DNA of 64,000 nucleotides from Oscillospiraceae bacterium (GCA_910575815.1 CAJTFN010000003.1:14173-78172); one strand, 5' to 3'; shown: positions 50,752 to 59,367, counted from the first letter of the stretch. Program-made: numbers and translations. The notes: generated by a model not told the origin, from the letters alone.

Positions 50752-51729
50752 TCACAGCCCGGCCGGACATTCATGCCCCAGCTCCCCGGCGTTCTCCCGG
50801 CGCAAGGCCCTCTCGTAAATCAGCTCCCCGGCAATGCTGATGGCGATCTCCTCCGGCGTCACAGCCTTGATGGCGGTGCCGATGGGAGTATGCACCCGCC
50901 GGATTGCCTCTTCCGGAATCCCCGCCTCCCGGAGCTTCCCGTTCACATAGGCGGTCTTCGTCCGGGAGCCCATAACGCCCAGGTAGGCCAGCGGCCGCCG
51001 GAGCAGCTGCTCCTCCACCTCGAAGTCGTGGCGATGCCCGCTGGTCATGACCACGGCATAGTCCTCCTCCGTCAGCTCCACCCCGTCGGCAATGCGGGTA
51101 TAATCCCCGCAGATCACAGCCTCCGCCTCCTGGAAGCGCTCCGGGCAGGCAAACTCCGGCCGGTTGTCGAACACCGTCACCCGAAAGCCCACGCTCCGCA
51201 GCACCGGTGCCAGGGCCAGGGCACAGTGCCCGCCGCCGAAGATCACGACCCGCTCCCCCTTGGGCAACGGCAAAAGCAGCCGCTGTCCGTCCCAGGCGCT
51301 GCCGCCGGGGCCCTCCTCCAGCAGCACCGGGTCCCGGTCCGCCGCCAGGACCAGCCAACCGCCCCGGCGGTCTTCCAGCCGGTTCAGCGCCTCGCGGCCC
51401 AAGGCCTTCCAGCCCTGGCTGCCCCGGGGCACAAACTGGAGCAGCACCGTCTGCTCCCCTCCGCACACGGAGTCCAGCTCCCCGCCATGACGCAGTTCCA
51501 GAGTCCGAACAGCGGACCGGCCTTGCTCCAGCAGCTCCGCCGCCAGGGCCAGAACCTGGGCCTCCCCAGGGCCGCCGCCGACGGTCCCGGCGGCTAAGCC
51601 GTCCCGGCCCGCCAGCAGCTGGGCCCCGGCTCCCCGGGGGGTGGACCCCTGGGCGGAGGCTACGGTGACCAATACGGCGTCCTCTCCCCGCTCCAGCAGG
51701 GCCAGCAGGCCTTTCCATATCTCGCGCAT
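50752..51729 (-). CDS. XdhC/CoxI-family protein
   Basis: This 325-residue protein has AAAGGAG 8 nt before its ATG. The N-terminal XdhC domain reads VLVTVASAQGSTPRGAGAQL with GTVGGGPGEAQ. The C-terminal Rossmann domain shows VVIFGGGHCALALAPVL and GVMGSRTKTAYV. XdhC proteins bind and sulfurate molybdenum cofactor for xanthine dehydrogenase-type hydroxylases. No molybdo-enzyme gene lies in this window, so its partner must be elsewhere. GGGHCA in place of the frequent GAGHVA is a minor variation. Confidence 0.88.
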   Translation of the reverse strand: MREIWKGLLALLERGEDAVLVTVASAQGSTPRGAGAQLLAGRDGLAAGTVGGGPGEAQVLALAAELLEQGRSAVRTLELRHGGELDSVCGGEQTVLLQFVPRGSQGWKALGREALNRLEDRRGGWLVLAADRDPVLLEEGPGGSAWDGQRLLLPLPKGERVVIFGGGHCALALAPVLRSVGFRVTVFDNRPEFACPERFQEAEAVICGDYTRIADGVELTEEDYAVVMTSGHRHDFEVEEQLLRRPLAYLGVMGSRTKTAYVNGKLREAGIPEEAIRRVHTPIGTAIKAVTPEEIAISIAGELIYERALRRENAGELGHECPAGL

Positions 51730-51915
51730 AACGGCGCTCCTTTCTCGTTTCCCCTGGTTTCTCCCGACAGCCCCGCGCCGGTTCCCTGGGGGATGACATG
51801 GGGCCTGGCCGGCGGCTTTTTGGGGTTCTCGCTTGATTGGGTGATTTTGTTGGAAGGATTTCTCTCAGGCAACGGCGCTTGGCCTTGTTTTACGAAGCAA
51901 AACAGCCGGCGCCAT

Positions 51916-52611
51916 TCAAGAATCGTCCATCAGCTTCCCGGAGAGTACCATCTCCCGGGTCAGCGGCGTGTCCTCCGGCAGCTCCACGCTGATCCAATAC
52001 CACAAAAGCCTGGCGTCCGGCCGGAGGGCATCGTGTCCGTAATACACGGAGACCTTATAGACCGGCGTCACCGGGGACAGGACTTCGTAAAGCTCCATGG
52101 CCCGGTCCGCTAGCTTCTCCCGTATGGCCGCCTCGTCCGGGACCGGGGCGGTCTCCGGGTCCCGGAAGTCCTGCCGGATGGTAACCAGCGGCGTCTCCGG
52201 CTCCCGGTAGTCCCAGGAGACCCACCAATAGATTCCCGCTCTTTGCAGCCCGTTCATCCGCAGGGCCTTGTCGATCTCCAGCGTCCCCCGGAGGGCCTCC
52301 TCCCGCCGGTCGTCCCGCACCAGCGCCGTCCCCGCGTTGTAGCGCAGGGAGTGGCTCTCTCCGCTGGGGCCCAAAAAGTTCAGGGAATAGCACCCGTCCA
52401 CCAGATTGTACCCGGCCCAGAAGCCCTCCGGCTCCGCGTCCGGGTAAACCTGGGCGGCGTAGGTTTTCAGCTTTCCGGCGGCGGACAGGTTCCCGATAAC
52501 CGGCGGCCAGCCCAGCCGCAGCAGGGCATACAGGCACAGGGGAGCGATTACAAGCAACAGCAAGAGCGCGGCAAACACGCTTCCTAAAATCTTCCTCGGT
52601 TTTTCCTTCAT
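51916..52611 (-). CDS. Membrane-anchored hypothetical protein
   Basis: This 231-residue protein starts at MKEKPRKILGSVFAALLL, 6 nt after AAAGGA; the longer open frame upstream only shadows the TraX gene. A single N-terminal membrane helix (about 9-32) is followed by an extracytoplasmic domain with YAAQVYPDAEPEGFWAGYN and SVYYGHDALRPDARLLWYW. This may be a YtxH/DUF-type exported domain, but I cannot name it. It overlaps no gene and is 23 nt downstream of TraX, so the two are probably one operon. Confidence 0.6.
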   Translation of the reverse strand: MKEKPRKILGSVFAALLLLLVIAPLCLYALLRLGWPPVIGNLSAAGKLKTYAAQVYPDAEPEGFWAGYNLVDGCYSLNFLGPSGESHSLRYNAGTALVRDDRREEALRGTLEIDKALRMNGLQRAGIYWWVSWDYREPETPLVTIRQDFRDPETAPVPDEAAIREKLADRAMELYEVLSPVTPVYKVSVYYGHDALRPDARLLWYWISVELPEDTPLTREMVLSGKLMDDS

Positions 52612-52634
52612 CTCCCCGTCCTTTCTGCTCCCGC

Positions 52635-53486
52635 TCAGCCTCCCGCCAGGAGCGGATACGCCGCCCAGGACAACGCGTATAAAATGTAGACGTGAGCAGG
52701 GTAGAACACGTAAAAGAAGCGCTTCGGCCCCTGCCCCCGCTCTCCATTGTAACACAGCATCAGCACAGCCGCAAGGGCGCCGTACCACTCGTAGTAAAGG
52801 GTAAACATCTGAGTCCAATGAAAATCCGGCAGTCCGGAGACCACCCATCCCACATAGCCCAAGAAGTACAGCAGGGTGAACCCTCCGAAGGCCCCCACCT
52901 GCGCCCTCCGGTTTTTCCGGAGCAGATAGAGCAGGATACCGGTTACAAGAGTGGGCAGACTGGCGTCCGGGTTGCTGTTCCACATGGGCAGGAGGGTATA
53001 GGCCAGGACAGACAGAGGCATTTGCAGGGCAGGTACCCCCTGCATCAGCAGCCCCGCCAGAACAGGCCACGCCAGGGGCAGAACCACCGCCGCCAGGCCC
53101 GGGCCCCAGCGCTTCTCCCCCAGCCAGTCTATGCCCTGAAAAACCACCATCAAAATGGAAAAGGAGGTCATCATGCCGTTCATGGGATAGAAGCCATCGG
53201 GCCGCACCGGAAGGAGGCCGCATACCATCAAAAACAGCAGACCGGACATCAGAAGGTGGATTGCGTATACTTTCATGAAGTACCGCCTTCGGTCATGCGT
53301 ATGGGAAAATCCCTCCACCAGGCAGAACAGGAACAGTGGCGCGGCCAGCCGCCCTGCCATGCTGAACCACTCCGGCACCCGTCCTGTGTAAGCGAAGAAA
53401 TAGTGAATGTGGTCCAGGACCATCAAAATCAGGGCAATCCATTTCAGCCCTGTGGAGCTGAGTCCCCTTGTTCTTATACTCTCCAT
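52635..53486 (-). CDS. TraX-family membrane acetyltransferase
   Basis: This 283-residue protein starts at MESIRTRGLSSTGLKW, 7 nt after AAAGGAAG. The TraX signature is visible: LKWIALILMVLDHIHYFF with the Asp-His of the first helix, then MAGRLAAPLFLFCLVEGF and HTHDRRRYFMKVYAIH. About eight membrane helices are present. TraX of F plasmid acetylates pilin, while chromosomal relatives are probably surface-acetylation enzymes of the acyltransferase-3 type. Here it is not near the conjugation genes. A 12-bp-arm inverted repeat overlaps its upstream region. Confidence 0.85.
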   Translation of the reverse strand: MESIRTRGLSSTGLKWIALILMVLDHIHYFFAYTGRVPEWFSMAGRLAAPLFLFCLVEGFSHTHDRRRYFMKVYAIHLLMSGLLFLMVCGLLPVRPDGFYPMNGMMTSFSILMVVFQGIDWLGEKRWGPGLAAVVLPLAWPVLAGLLMQGVPALQMPLSVLAYTLLPMWNSNPDASLPTLVTGILLYLLRKNRRAQVGAFGGFTLLYFLGYVGWVVSGLPDFHWTQMFTLYYEWYGALAAVLMLCYNGERGQGPKRFFYVFYPAHVYILYALSWAAYPLLAGG

Positions 53487-53501
53487 GCGCGTGCTTCCTT
53501 T

Positions 53502-53545
53502 CAATTGTATTATTGAGTTGGTGTATTGTTATAATAATACAATTG
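53502..53545 (-). promoter_or_regulatory. Operator-like inverted repeat upstream of traX
   Basis: CAATTGTATTAT (53502-53513) and ATAATACAATTG (53534-53545) are perfect 12-bp arms with a 20-bp AT-rich centre. Their spacing and sequence resemble GntR/YtrA-type operators; no such regulator gene is adjacent. Confidence 0.5.
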
Positions 53546-53632
53546 TAGAAGAAAGTCAACCCCAAAAAGCCCGCGCCCGATCGAAGACCGGGCGCGGGCA
53601 GAAGGAAGGTGGAGTTTCTTCCGGGGGGTGGC

Positions 53633-55375
53633 TTAGCTTGCGCTGGGATTTTTGGAGCGGATCACAAACAGTGCGCCGACCATCAGGACGATGCCGATGG
53701 GCAGGCCCAGCAGGCCCGGGGCCCCCATGCTCACCAGGATGCCCGCGATGAGGTAGGTAATCCCGGACACCACGGCGCAGGTGATGGCGTAAGGCAATTG
53801 CGTGGACACGTGGTTCACGTGGTCGCACTGGGCGCCCGCGGAGGCCATGATGGTGGTGTCGGAGATGGGAGAGCAGTGGTCGCCGCAGACGGCGCCGGCC
53901 ATGCAGGCGGAGATGCAGACGATGGCCATGGGGTTGTCCATGGAGAAAACGTTCTGCACGATGGGAATCAGGATGCCGAAGGTGCCCCAGGAGGTGCCGG
54001 TGGCGAAGGCCAGCAGGCAGCCGATGGCGAACACGATCAAGGGCAGGATCATCTGGAGGCCGCTGGCGGAAGACCGGACGAAATCCCGGACAAAGAATTT
54101 CGCGCCCAGGGAGTCCGTCATGTTCTTCAGGCTCCAGGCAAAGGTGAGGATCATGATGGCGGGAACCATGGCCTTGAAGCCCTCGGGGATGCAGCCCATC
54201 ATTTCCTTGAAGCTCATGGAGCGGCGGATGAGGTAATACACCAGAGTGAAGACCAGGGCGAAGGCGCTGCCCAGCATGAGGCCCACGGAGGCGTCGGAGT
54301 TGGAGAAGGCGGTGATGAAGCCCTCGCCGTCAAAGAAGCCGCCGGAGTAGATCATGCCGATGACGCAGCAGATGATGAGGACCACCACGGGGAGCACCAG
54401 GTCCAGCACGGTGCCCTTGCCCTCGGGAGCGTTGTCCTCGGCTCCGGCGTAGGGATTGGAGCCGGAGAAGAGATCGCCCTTTTCAATGGCGTTCTTCTCG
54501 TACCGGGACATGGGGCCAAACTCGGTCTTCATGAGGATCATGCCCACCATCATGACGATGGTCAGCAGGGCGTAGTAGTTGTAAGGAATGGCCCGGAGGA
54601 AGAGATTGAAGCCCTGGCCGTCCTCGGCGAAGCCCGCCACGGCGGCGGCCCAGGAGCTGATGGGGGCGATGATGCAAACCGGGGCGGCGGTGGCGTCGAT
54701 GATGTAGGACAGCTTCGCCCGGGAGATGTTGTGCTTGTCGGTGATGGGCCGCATGACGCTACCCACGGTGAGGCAGTTGAAATAGTCGTCAATGAAGATC
54801 AGCACGCCCAGGAGCACGGAGGCCAGCTGGGCCCCGACGCGGCTCTTGATGTGGTCCTTGGCCCAGCGGCCGAAGGCGGCGGAGCCGCCCGCCTTGTTCA
54901 TCAGGCACACCATGGAGCCCAGGATGATCAGGAAGATCAGGATGCCCATGTTGTAGCTGTCGGTGACGGAGGCCACAATGCCGTCGTTGAACACGTGAAG
55001 GATGGTGGCCTCAAAGGCGAAGTTGGAGTACAGCAGACCGCCCACCAGAATGCCCAGGAACAGGGAGGAATAGACCTCCTTGGTAATCAGGGCCAGGGCG
55101 ATGGCGATGATGGGAGGCAACAGGGACCAGAAGCTGTTGTAAAAGCCGCTGGGGGATTCCACATAGCCCACGCCTTCGCAGGACTCGCAGGTGACGGCCT
55201 CCAGGTCCTCGGACAGGACCACGCCCGCCGTGCCGCAGTCGCCGCACTCAATGTACTTGGTTCCGGCCACCTCGGTGAGGTCCTCTCCGGCGGCCAGGGC
55301 GGGGACGGTCATCGCCGCGCACAGCAGCAGTACCACTGCCAGCAGGGGCAGAAACCGTCTTCTCAGGTTTCTCAT
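53633..55375 (-). CDS. NhaC-family transporter, probable lysine transporter (LysW type), with Cys-rich N-terminal insert
   Basis: This 580-residue protein starts at MRNLRRRFLPLLAVVLLL behind TAGGAGAGAG. A signal-like first helix ends ALAAGED. It is followed by a small domain with two Cys-x2-Cys knuckles (IECGDCGTAG and VTCESCEGVG), then about twelve NhaC-type helices with GVLIFIDDYFNCLTVGSVM and DHCSPISDTTIMAS landmarks. NhaC carriers usually exchange Na+ for H+. This one lies behind a lysine riboswitch with an intact terminator, as described for LysW lysine transporters, so lysine uptake is the better call. The Cys-rich domain is unusual and may bind a metal. Confidence 0.85.
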   Translation of the reverse strand: MRNLRRRFLPLLAVVLLLCAAMTVPALAAGEDLTEVAGTKYIECGDCGTAGVVLSEDLEAVTCESCEGVGYVESPSGFYNSFWSLLPPIIAIALALITKEVYSSLFLGILVGGLLYSNFAFEATILHVFNDGIVASVTDSYNMGILIFLIILGSMVCLMNKAGGSAAFGRWAKDHIKSRVGAQLASVLLGVLIFIDDYFNCLTVGSVMRPITDKHNISRAKLSYIIDATAAPVCIIAPISSWAAAVAGFAEDGQGFNLFLRAIPYNYYALLTIVMMVGMILMKTEFGPMSRYEKNAIEKGDLFSGSNPYAGAEDNAPEGKGTVLDLVLPVVVLIICCVIGMIYSGGFFDGEGFITAFSNSDASVGLMLGSAFALVFTLVYYLIRRSMSFKEMMGCIPEGFKAMVPAIMILTFAWSLKNMTDSLGAKFFVRDFVRSSASGLQMILPLIVFAIGCLLAFATGTSWGTFGILIPIVQNVFSMDNPMAIVCISACMAGAVCGDHCSPISDTTIMASAGAQCDHVNHVSTQLPYAITCAVVSGITYLIAGILVSMGAPGLLGLPIGIVLMVGALFVIRSKNPSAS

Positions 55376-55392
55376 AACACTCTCTCCTAAAC

Positions 55393-55428
55393 AAAAAATG
55401 AAGTCATGACAGCTTGCCATGACTTCAT
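55393..55428 (-). terminator. Riboswitch expression-platform terminator
   Basis: On the minus strand: ATGAAGTCATG (55428-55418), a 9-nt loop and CATGACTTCAT (55408-55398), a perfect 11-bp stem, then TTTTTG. It sits between the lysine aptamer and the transporter start, the expected OFF-state terminator when lysine is bound. Confidence 0.85.
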
Positions 55429-55455
55429 CCGCACACACGAAACGGTTGAATCCAC

Positions 55456-55621
55456 GACAGCGCTCCACTCCCAACGGAGTGACAGTCCACAGAATCTTAT
55501 CCTGCGGCCCGGCTTCGCGTTCCACTCAGGCCGGAACGGGCGAAACCTCGGCGAAAGCCCCTTTCCTCCTCCCCGGGCCTGTCCCTTGGGGAGACATACT
55601 CTTGACGTTCGCGCCTCTATC
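55456..55621 (-). ncRNA. Lysine riboswitch (L-box)
   Basis: Read on the minus strand, the aptamer opens GATAGAGGCGCGAACGTCAA followed by GAGTATG, nearly identical to the L-box core of Bacillus lysC. It continues with GGAAAGGGGCTTTCGCCGAGG-type sequence, GACTGTCACTC and the closing GGAGCGCTGTC that pairs with GATAG in P1. A terminator follows and then the NhaC-family gene. Lysine binding should stop transcription, which makes the transporter lysine-repressed. Confidence 0.9.
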
Positions 55622-55633
55622 ATGCTGGCACCT

Positions 55634-55661
55634 ATTATAGTAATCTATTTTGAAATGTCAA
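55634..55661 (-). promoter_or_regulatory. Promoter of the lysine riboswitch transcript
   Basis: Minus strand: TTGACA (55661-55656), a 16-bp spacer and TATAAT (55639-55634), both perfect to consensus, a few bases before the aptamer. Confidence 0.75.
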
Positions 55662-55837
55662 CCGTCTTTTCAGGTTTTTTCCGCATTCTTCTCTTGATAT
55701 TTGCCCTCCGGCCCTTCCGGCGGAGGGGAAGCCCGGGCTCCGGAGAGAAATTCCGGCGCTTTTTTGCGCAGTTTGCCCAGCCGCCGCCGGGGCTTCTTCG
55801 GCTCCGTCAGGCAAAACGCCGATTTTTGGAAAAGCGT

Positions 55838-55865
55838 TTGACATGGGGCGCGGAAATGCTACAAT
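55838..55865 (+). promoter_or_regulatory. Promoter of the aminotransferase gene
   Basis: TTGACA (55838-55843), a 16-bp spacer and TACAAT (55860-55865), located 65 nt before the ATG at 55931. Confidence 0.65.
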
Positions 55866-55930
55866 AGGAAAATGAGCATGCTGTACTTGTGCGCAAAATT
55901 CAAAACAACAGCCCCAAGGAGGCGAAAAGG

Positions 55931-57133
55931 ATGAAGTTTTCCAGCAAATGCGAGGCGTGCAGCCTCTCCCCCATTCGGAAATTCCACCCCTATGTGGTGG
56001 CGGCGGAGGCAGCGGGCCGCCGTGTCCTCCACCTGAACATCGGCCAGCCCGACGTGGAGACGCCCAAGGCATTCTTTGACGCCGTGCGGGGCTTTCAGGA
56101 CAGCGTCCTGGCCTACGCCCCCGCCGGAGGCGAGGCGGTCTATCTGGAGGCCGTGCGGAACTATTACCAGAGCTTCGACGTCTCCCTGGCCCAGGAGGAC
56201 ATCCTGGCCACCTTCGGCGGCAGCGAGGCCTTGCAGCTGGCCGCGGCCTGTATTCTGGACGACGGGGACGAGGTTCTGATTCCCGAGCCCTTCTATCCGA
56301 ATTACGGCACCTTCATCGGCGTCACCGGCGGCAAAATCGTCCCCATCCCCACCACGGCGGAGGAGGGCTACCGTTTCGCTCGGCGGGAGAAGATCGAGCC
56401 CCTCATCACCCCCCGCACCAAGGCCATCATGATTACCAACCCCGGCAACCCCACCGGCGCGGTCCTCACCCACGAGGAGCAGTCGCTTTTGGTGGACCTG
56501 TGCAAGAAGCACGACCTCTTCCTCATCAGCGACGAGGTATACCGGGAGATCATCTACTCCGGGAAGAAGCTCAGCTCCCTGCTGGAATTCCAGGACGCGG
56601 CGGACAACATCATCGTCACCGACTCCATTTCCAAGCGCTTCTCCTCCTGCGGCGCCCGGGTGGGCGCTCTGATCTCCCGGAACCGGCACTTTATGGAGCT
56701 GGCCATGAAGATCTGCCAGGGCCGCCTCTGCGCCGCCACGCTGGACCAAATCGGCGCCGCCGCCCTCTACCGGAGCATGACGCCCGACTACTTGGCCTCC
56801 GTCCGGGACGAGTACGGCCGGCGGAAGGACGCCCTGGTCTCCGCCCTGTCCAAGCTCCCCGGCGTCACGCACAGCTCCCCGGAGGGCGCGTTCTACGTCA
56901 TGGCCACCCTGCCGGTGGACGACGCGGAGAAGCTCCAATATTTCCTGCTGCAAGAGTTCGAGGATCAAGGCGAAACCGTCATGTACGCCCCCGGCGAGGG
57001 CTTCTACGCCACCCCCGGCAAGGGCCGCAGTGAAATCCGCATCGCCTACGTCACCAACCCAGCGGAGCTGACCCGGGCCGTCCAGCTGCTGGGCCTGGGC
57101 ATCGAGGCCTATAACCGGAAGAACGGGAAGTGA
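55931..57133 (+). CDS. Class I/II PLP-dependent aminotransferase
   Basis: This 400-residue protein starts 9 nt after AAGGAGG. The fold-type I landmarks are present: HLNIGQPDVETP, YAPAGGEAVYLEAV, ITNPGNPTGAVLTHEE, LISDEVYREIIYSG and the PLP lysine in DSISKRFSSCGARVG. RSEIRIAYVTNP near the end carries the substrate-carboxylate arginine. It most resembles AspC/PatA-type aminotransferases. Its N-terminal CEACSLSPIRKF is peculiar to a Clostridia subgroup. It lies back to back with the lysine-regulated transporter, which raises but does not prove a link to lysine or aspartate-family metabolism. Confidence 0.88.
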   Translation: MKFSSKCEACSLSPIRKFHPYVVAAEAAGRRVLHLNIGQPDVETPKAFFDAVRGFQDSVLAYAPAGGEAVYLEAVRNYYQSFDVSLAQEDILATFGGSEALQLAAACILDDGDEVLIPEPFYPNYGTFIGVTGGKIVPIPTTAEEGYRFARREKIEPLITPRTKAIMITNPGNPTGAVLTHEEQSLLVDLCKKHDLFLISDEVYREIIYSGKKLSSLLEFQDAADNIIVTDSISKRFSSCGARVGALISRNRHFMELAMKICQGRLCAATLDQIGAAALYRSMTPDYLASVRDEYGRRKDALVSALSKLPGVTHSSPEGAFYVMATLPVDDAEKLQYFLLQEFEDQGETVMYAPGEGFYATPGKGRSEIRIAYVTNPAELTRAVQLLGLGIEAYNRKNGK

Positions 57134-57137
57134 GGCT

Positions 57138-57428
57138 ATGATCCGTCATATCGTCATGTGGAAATTCCGCCCCGGTACCGAGGCGGAGCAGAGCGCGTTT
57201 CTGGACGGCCTCCGGGCGCTCCAGGGCGTCGTTCCCCAGCTCCTCCGGAGCGAGGTGGCCCGGAACGTGGGAGCCGGGAATTACGACGCCGTGCTGGTCA
57301 GCGAGTTCCGGAGCCTGGAGGACCTGGAGGCTTATAAGAACGACCCCCGGCACAAGGCGGTCTCCGCCCTGTGCAAGTCCATCCGGGAGGACCGGGTGGC
57401 GGTGGACTACGAATTTCAGGAGGCGTGA
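57138..57428 (+). CDS. Dabb (stress-responsive A/B barrel) protein
   Basis: This 96-residue protein is 4 nt after the aminotransferase stop, which suggests an operon. The Dabb pattern is clear: MIRHIVMWKFRPGTEAEQ, NYDAVLVSEFRSLEDLEAY and a final helix with HKAVSALCKSIREDRV. These dimeric ferredoxin-like barrels have diverse small roles. The His at residue 4 and the VMWKF strand match the family. No specific function can be given. Confidence 0.82.
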   Translation: MIRHIVMWKFRPGTEAEQSAFLDGLRALQGVVPQLLRSEVARNVGAGNYDAVLVSEFRSLEDLEAYKNDPRHKAVSALCKSIREDRVAVDYEFQEA

Positions 57429-57433
57429 AGGCA

Positions 57434-57910
57434 TTGGATACGTTTCTGGAGCCCCATGGGGAACCGGGGGTCACGGAGGAGGAATTCCGGGCCTTTGAGG
57501 AGGCCTTCGGCGTGGTCCTTCCGGAGGATATGAAGGACTTTTACCGGAAGCAGAATGGAGGATTTTTCCAGGAGGGGCGGAAATACTTCGTCGGTGATGA
57601 CGAATATGAGCTGCCCCTGGCGGAGTTCCACGGCCTCACCCGGACCTTTCATCCGAATATCCTGACCATCGAGCATATGCTGAAATGGCAGCAGGCCGAC
57701 GGATTTCTCCCCAAGACACTGGTGCCCTTCTGCTCCGACCAGAGCGGAGATTCCTATTTCATCGAAGCCGGCGGCGGATCCAATCATTGGGTCTACTACA
57801 TTTTCCACGAGGAATATGATGAATTCCTGAACAGTTTTCTGGAGAATCCGGAGGACTGCCGGAAGGCAAAATCCTTCACGGACTTCCTGGAGAAAATCCA
57901 CGTCCGCTGA
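57434..57910 (+). CDS. SMI1/KNR4-like protein
   Basis: This protein has about 158 residues. No ATG is available. TTG (57434) stands 10 nt after AGGAGG; a GTG (57425) overlapping the Dabb stop has too little spacing. The N-terminus (FRAFEEAFGVVLPEDMKDFY followed by RKQNGG) and the C-terminal FLENPEDCRKAKSFTDFLE fit the SMI1/KNR4 superfamily. In bacteria such proteins often serve as immunity proteins against polymorphic toxins; no toxin gene is adjacent here. The final terminator closes the three-gene operon. Confidence 0.7.
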   Translation: MDTFLEPHGEPGVTEEEFRAFEEAFGVVLPEDMKDFYRKQNGGFFQEGRKYFVGDDEYELPLAEFHGLTRTFHPNILTIEHMLKWQQADGFLPKTLVPFCSDQSGDSYFIEAGGGSNHWVYYIFHEEYDEFLNSFLENPEDCRKAKSFTDFLEKIHVR

Positions 57911-57927
57911 GCAGACACACCGAAAAG

Positions 57928-57957
57928 AGCCCCGCCGCTATTGCGGCGGGGCTTCTC
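57928..57957. terminator. Bidirectional intrinsic terminator
   Basis: A perfect 11-bp stem AGCCCCGCCGC (57928-57938) and GCGGCGGGGCT (57943-57953) with loop TATT. TCTCTTG follows, and GAAAAG precedes for the opposite direction. It separates convergent genes. Confidence 0.75.
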
Positions 57958-57973
57958 TTGTTTCGCGCAGGGC

Positions 57974-58612
57974 TCAGGCGTTCCGCCGCAGGGCTTCCAG
58001 GTCACCCTTCTGAATGGCCCGGAGGCTGCCGGACAGCTTCTCGGGAGGCCAGTCCCACCAGCGCAGCTCCAGGAGAGCGTCGATGGTCTCCCGGTCGAAG
58101 CGCCGCCGGATGGGCTTTGCCGGAACGCCGCCCACGATGGTATACGGCGGCACGTCCTTCGTCACCACAGACCGGGCGGCCACGATGGTCCCGTCGCCGA
58201 TGGTGACGCCGGATAAAATCACGGCCTCGTAGCCAATCCACACATCGTTTCCGAGCACAATGTCCCCCCGGTGATCCCAGGCTTCCGTGACCTCCATGCC
58301 GTGGCCCCACTCCTCGTAGAAAATGGGGAACACATAGGTGGACAGGGAGCCCATGGCGTGGTTGGCGCTGTTCATCAGAAACCTTGCCCCGCAGGCGATG
58401 GAGCAGAATTTGCCGATGGTGAGCCGGTCGCCGTTGACGGGGTAGTGGTATAGCACGTTGTTTTGCTGAAAGTCACAGGGGTCGTTGACGAAATCGTTGT
58501 AGATGGTAAAATCCCCCACCTCAATCCGGGGGTTCTGAATGGCATTTTTCAGATAAATCGTCTGTCTGTCCCCGGTTCTGGGGTACAGCTTCGTTGGAGC
58601 CGGAATCGTCAT
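57974..58612 (-). CDS. Vat-like (CatB-type) left-handed beta-helix O-acetyltransferase
   Basis: This 212-residue protein comes after AAGGAG. Hexapeptide repeats run through the second half ([20 protein letters not shown] and [17 protein letters not shown], then [13 protein letters not shown]). The catalytic histidine is in [11 protein letters not shown]. The first half, with [20 protein letters not shown] and [18 protein letters not shown], matches Vat streptogramin A acetyltransferases and related xenobiotic acetyltransferases. Whether it confers streptogramin resistance cannot be said from sequence; chromosomal relatives often do not. It stands alone with its own promoter region. Confidence 0.85.
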   Translation of the reverse strand: MTIPAPTKLYPRTGDRQTIYLKNAIQNPRIEVGDFTIYNDFVNDPCDFQQNNVLYHYPVNGDRLTIGKFCSIACGARFLMNSANHAMGSLSTYVFPIFYEEWGHGMEVTEAWDHRGDIVLGNDVWIGYEAVILSGVTIGDGTIVAARSVVTKDVPPYTIVGGVPAKPIRRRFDRETIDALLELRWWDWPPEKLSGSLRAIQKGDLEALRRNA

Positions 58613-58733
58613 GAAAGCTTCTCCTTTTCAATTTGACGTTAGTTTGGACGATTCCGGCTTAGACCATGCAGCGCCTCACACTCTCCACTCCCTTATTCAT
58701 TTAGGTGTCCTTTAAAACCCGGCCAAGAATACG

Positions 58734-59207
58734 CTATCCCCGCAGCAACGCCGTCCGGACGTCCAGCTTTCCGTTCTCCAGCGTTACCACACCGTAGGTG
58801 GGCCGGGCGTAGTCCCCGATGCTGCCGGGGTTCAAAAACAGGGTTTTTCCCCGCATGTCCACCAGGGGCTTGTGGGTGTGGCCGAACAGAAAGAGGTCCA
58901 GATTCCGTTCCTCCGCCGCCAGTCCCGCCGCCAGCAGGGACTGCTTGACGCCGTAAGTGTGCCCGTGGCAGAGCAGCACCCGCTTGTCCTCCAAGAACAG
59001 CAGCTTCTCCGTCTCCCGGGAGGAGCGGAAGTAGTCACAGTTTCCCGGCACCTGCTCCAGAGGCAGATCCGGGACCCGGTCCCGCAGCCGCTCGCCGTCC
59101 CGCCAGCAATCCCCTAGGTGGTACACCGCACGGGGCTGTTCCCGTTCCACGGCCTGAAGCATGTTTGAAATATTTCCGTGGGAGTCGGATAACACGAGAA
59201 TCTTCAT
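58734..59207 (-). CDS. YfcE/MJ0936-type metallophosphodiesterase
   Basis: This 157-residue protein comes after GAAAGGAGC. All metal ligands of the calcineurin-like fold are visible: DSHGN (8-12), HLGDCWRDG, PGNCD, CHGHTYG and GHTHKP. The usual GNHD is GNCD here, which is normal in this family. FLNPGSIGDYARP precedes the end. Such proteins hydrolyse phosphodiesters in vitro; physiological substrates are mostly unknown. It is divergent from the feo locus. Confidence 0.88.
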   Translation of the reverse strand: MKILVLSDSHGNISNMLQAVEREQPRAVYHLGDCWRDGERLRDRVPDLPLEQVPGNCDYFRSSRETEKLLFLEDKRVLLCHGHTYGVKQSLLAAGLAAEERNLDLFLFGHTHKPLVDMRGKTLFLNPGSIGDYARPTYGVVTLENGKLDVRTALLRG

Positions 59208-59367
59208 TCCAGCGCTCCTTTCCGCCCCTTTCGGGCGCCTTTATTTCGAATTTAGTATAGGGCAACTCTTTGGGCATTGCAATTGCTTGCTGGAAAAGTT
59301 CAAAATTTGTTTAACAACCCATGGCCGCCCTGGGGACGAAGCATTTTTCAATTTTGGAAAAACGCGC

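Noticed and set aside
52612..53223. N-terminal 200-residue extension of the membrane-anchored protein at 51916
   Set aside because: The extension is out-of-frame translation of the TraX gene. The ATG at 52611 has a proper ribosome site and begins a signal-like helix.
53609..55390. 593-codon plus-strand frame rich in Gly/His/Asp opposite the transporter
   Set aside because: This looks like a repetitive His-rich protein but is the antisense of a clear NhaC transporter. Composition follows from reversed codons, and there is no ribosome site.
57974..58612. Certain streptogramin resistance determinant
   Set aside because: The fold and catalytic His fit Vat, but chromosomal xenobiotic acetyltransferases share them. 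Resistance cannot be concluded from sequence.
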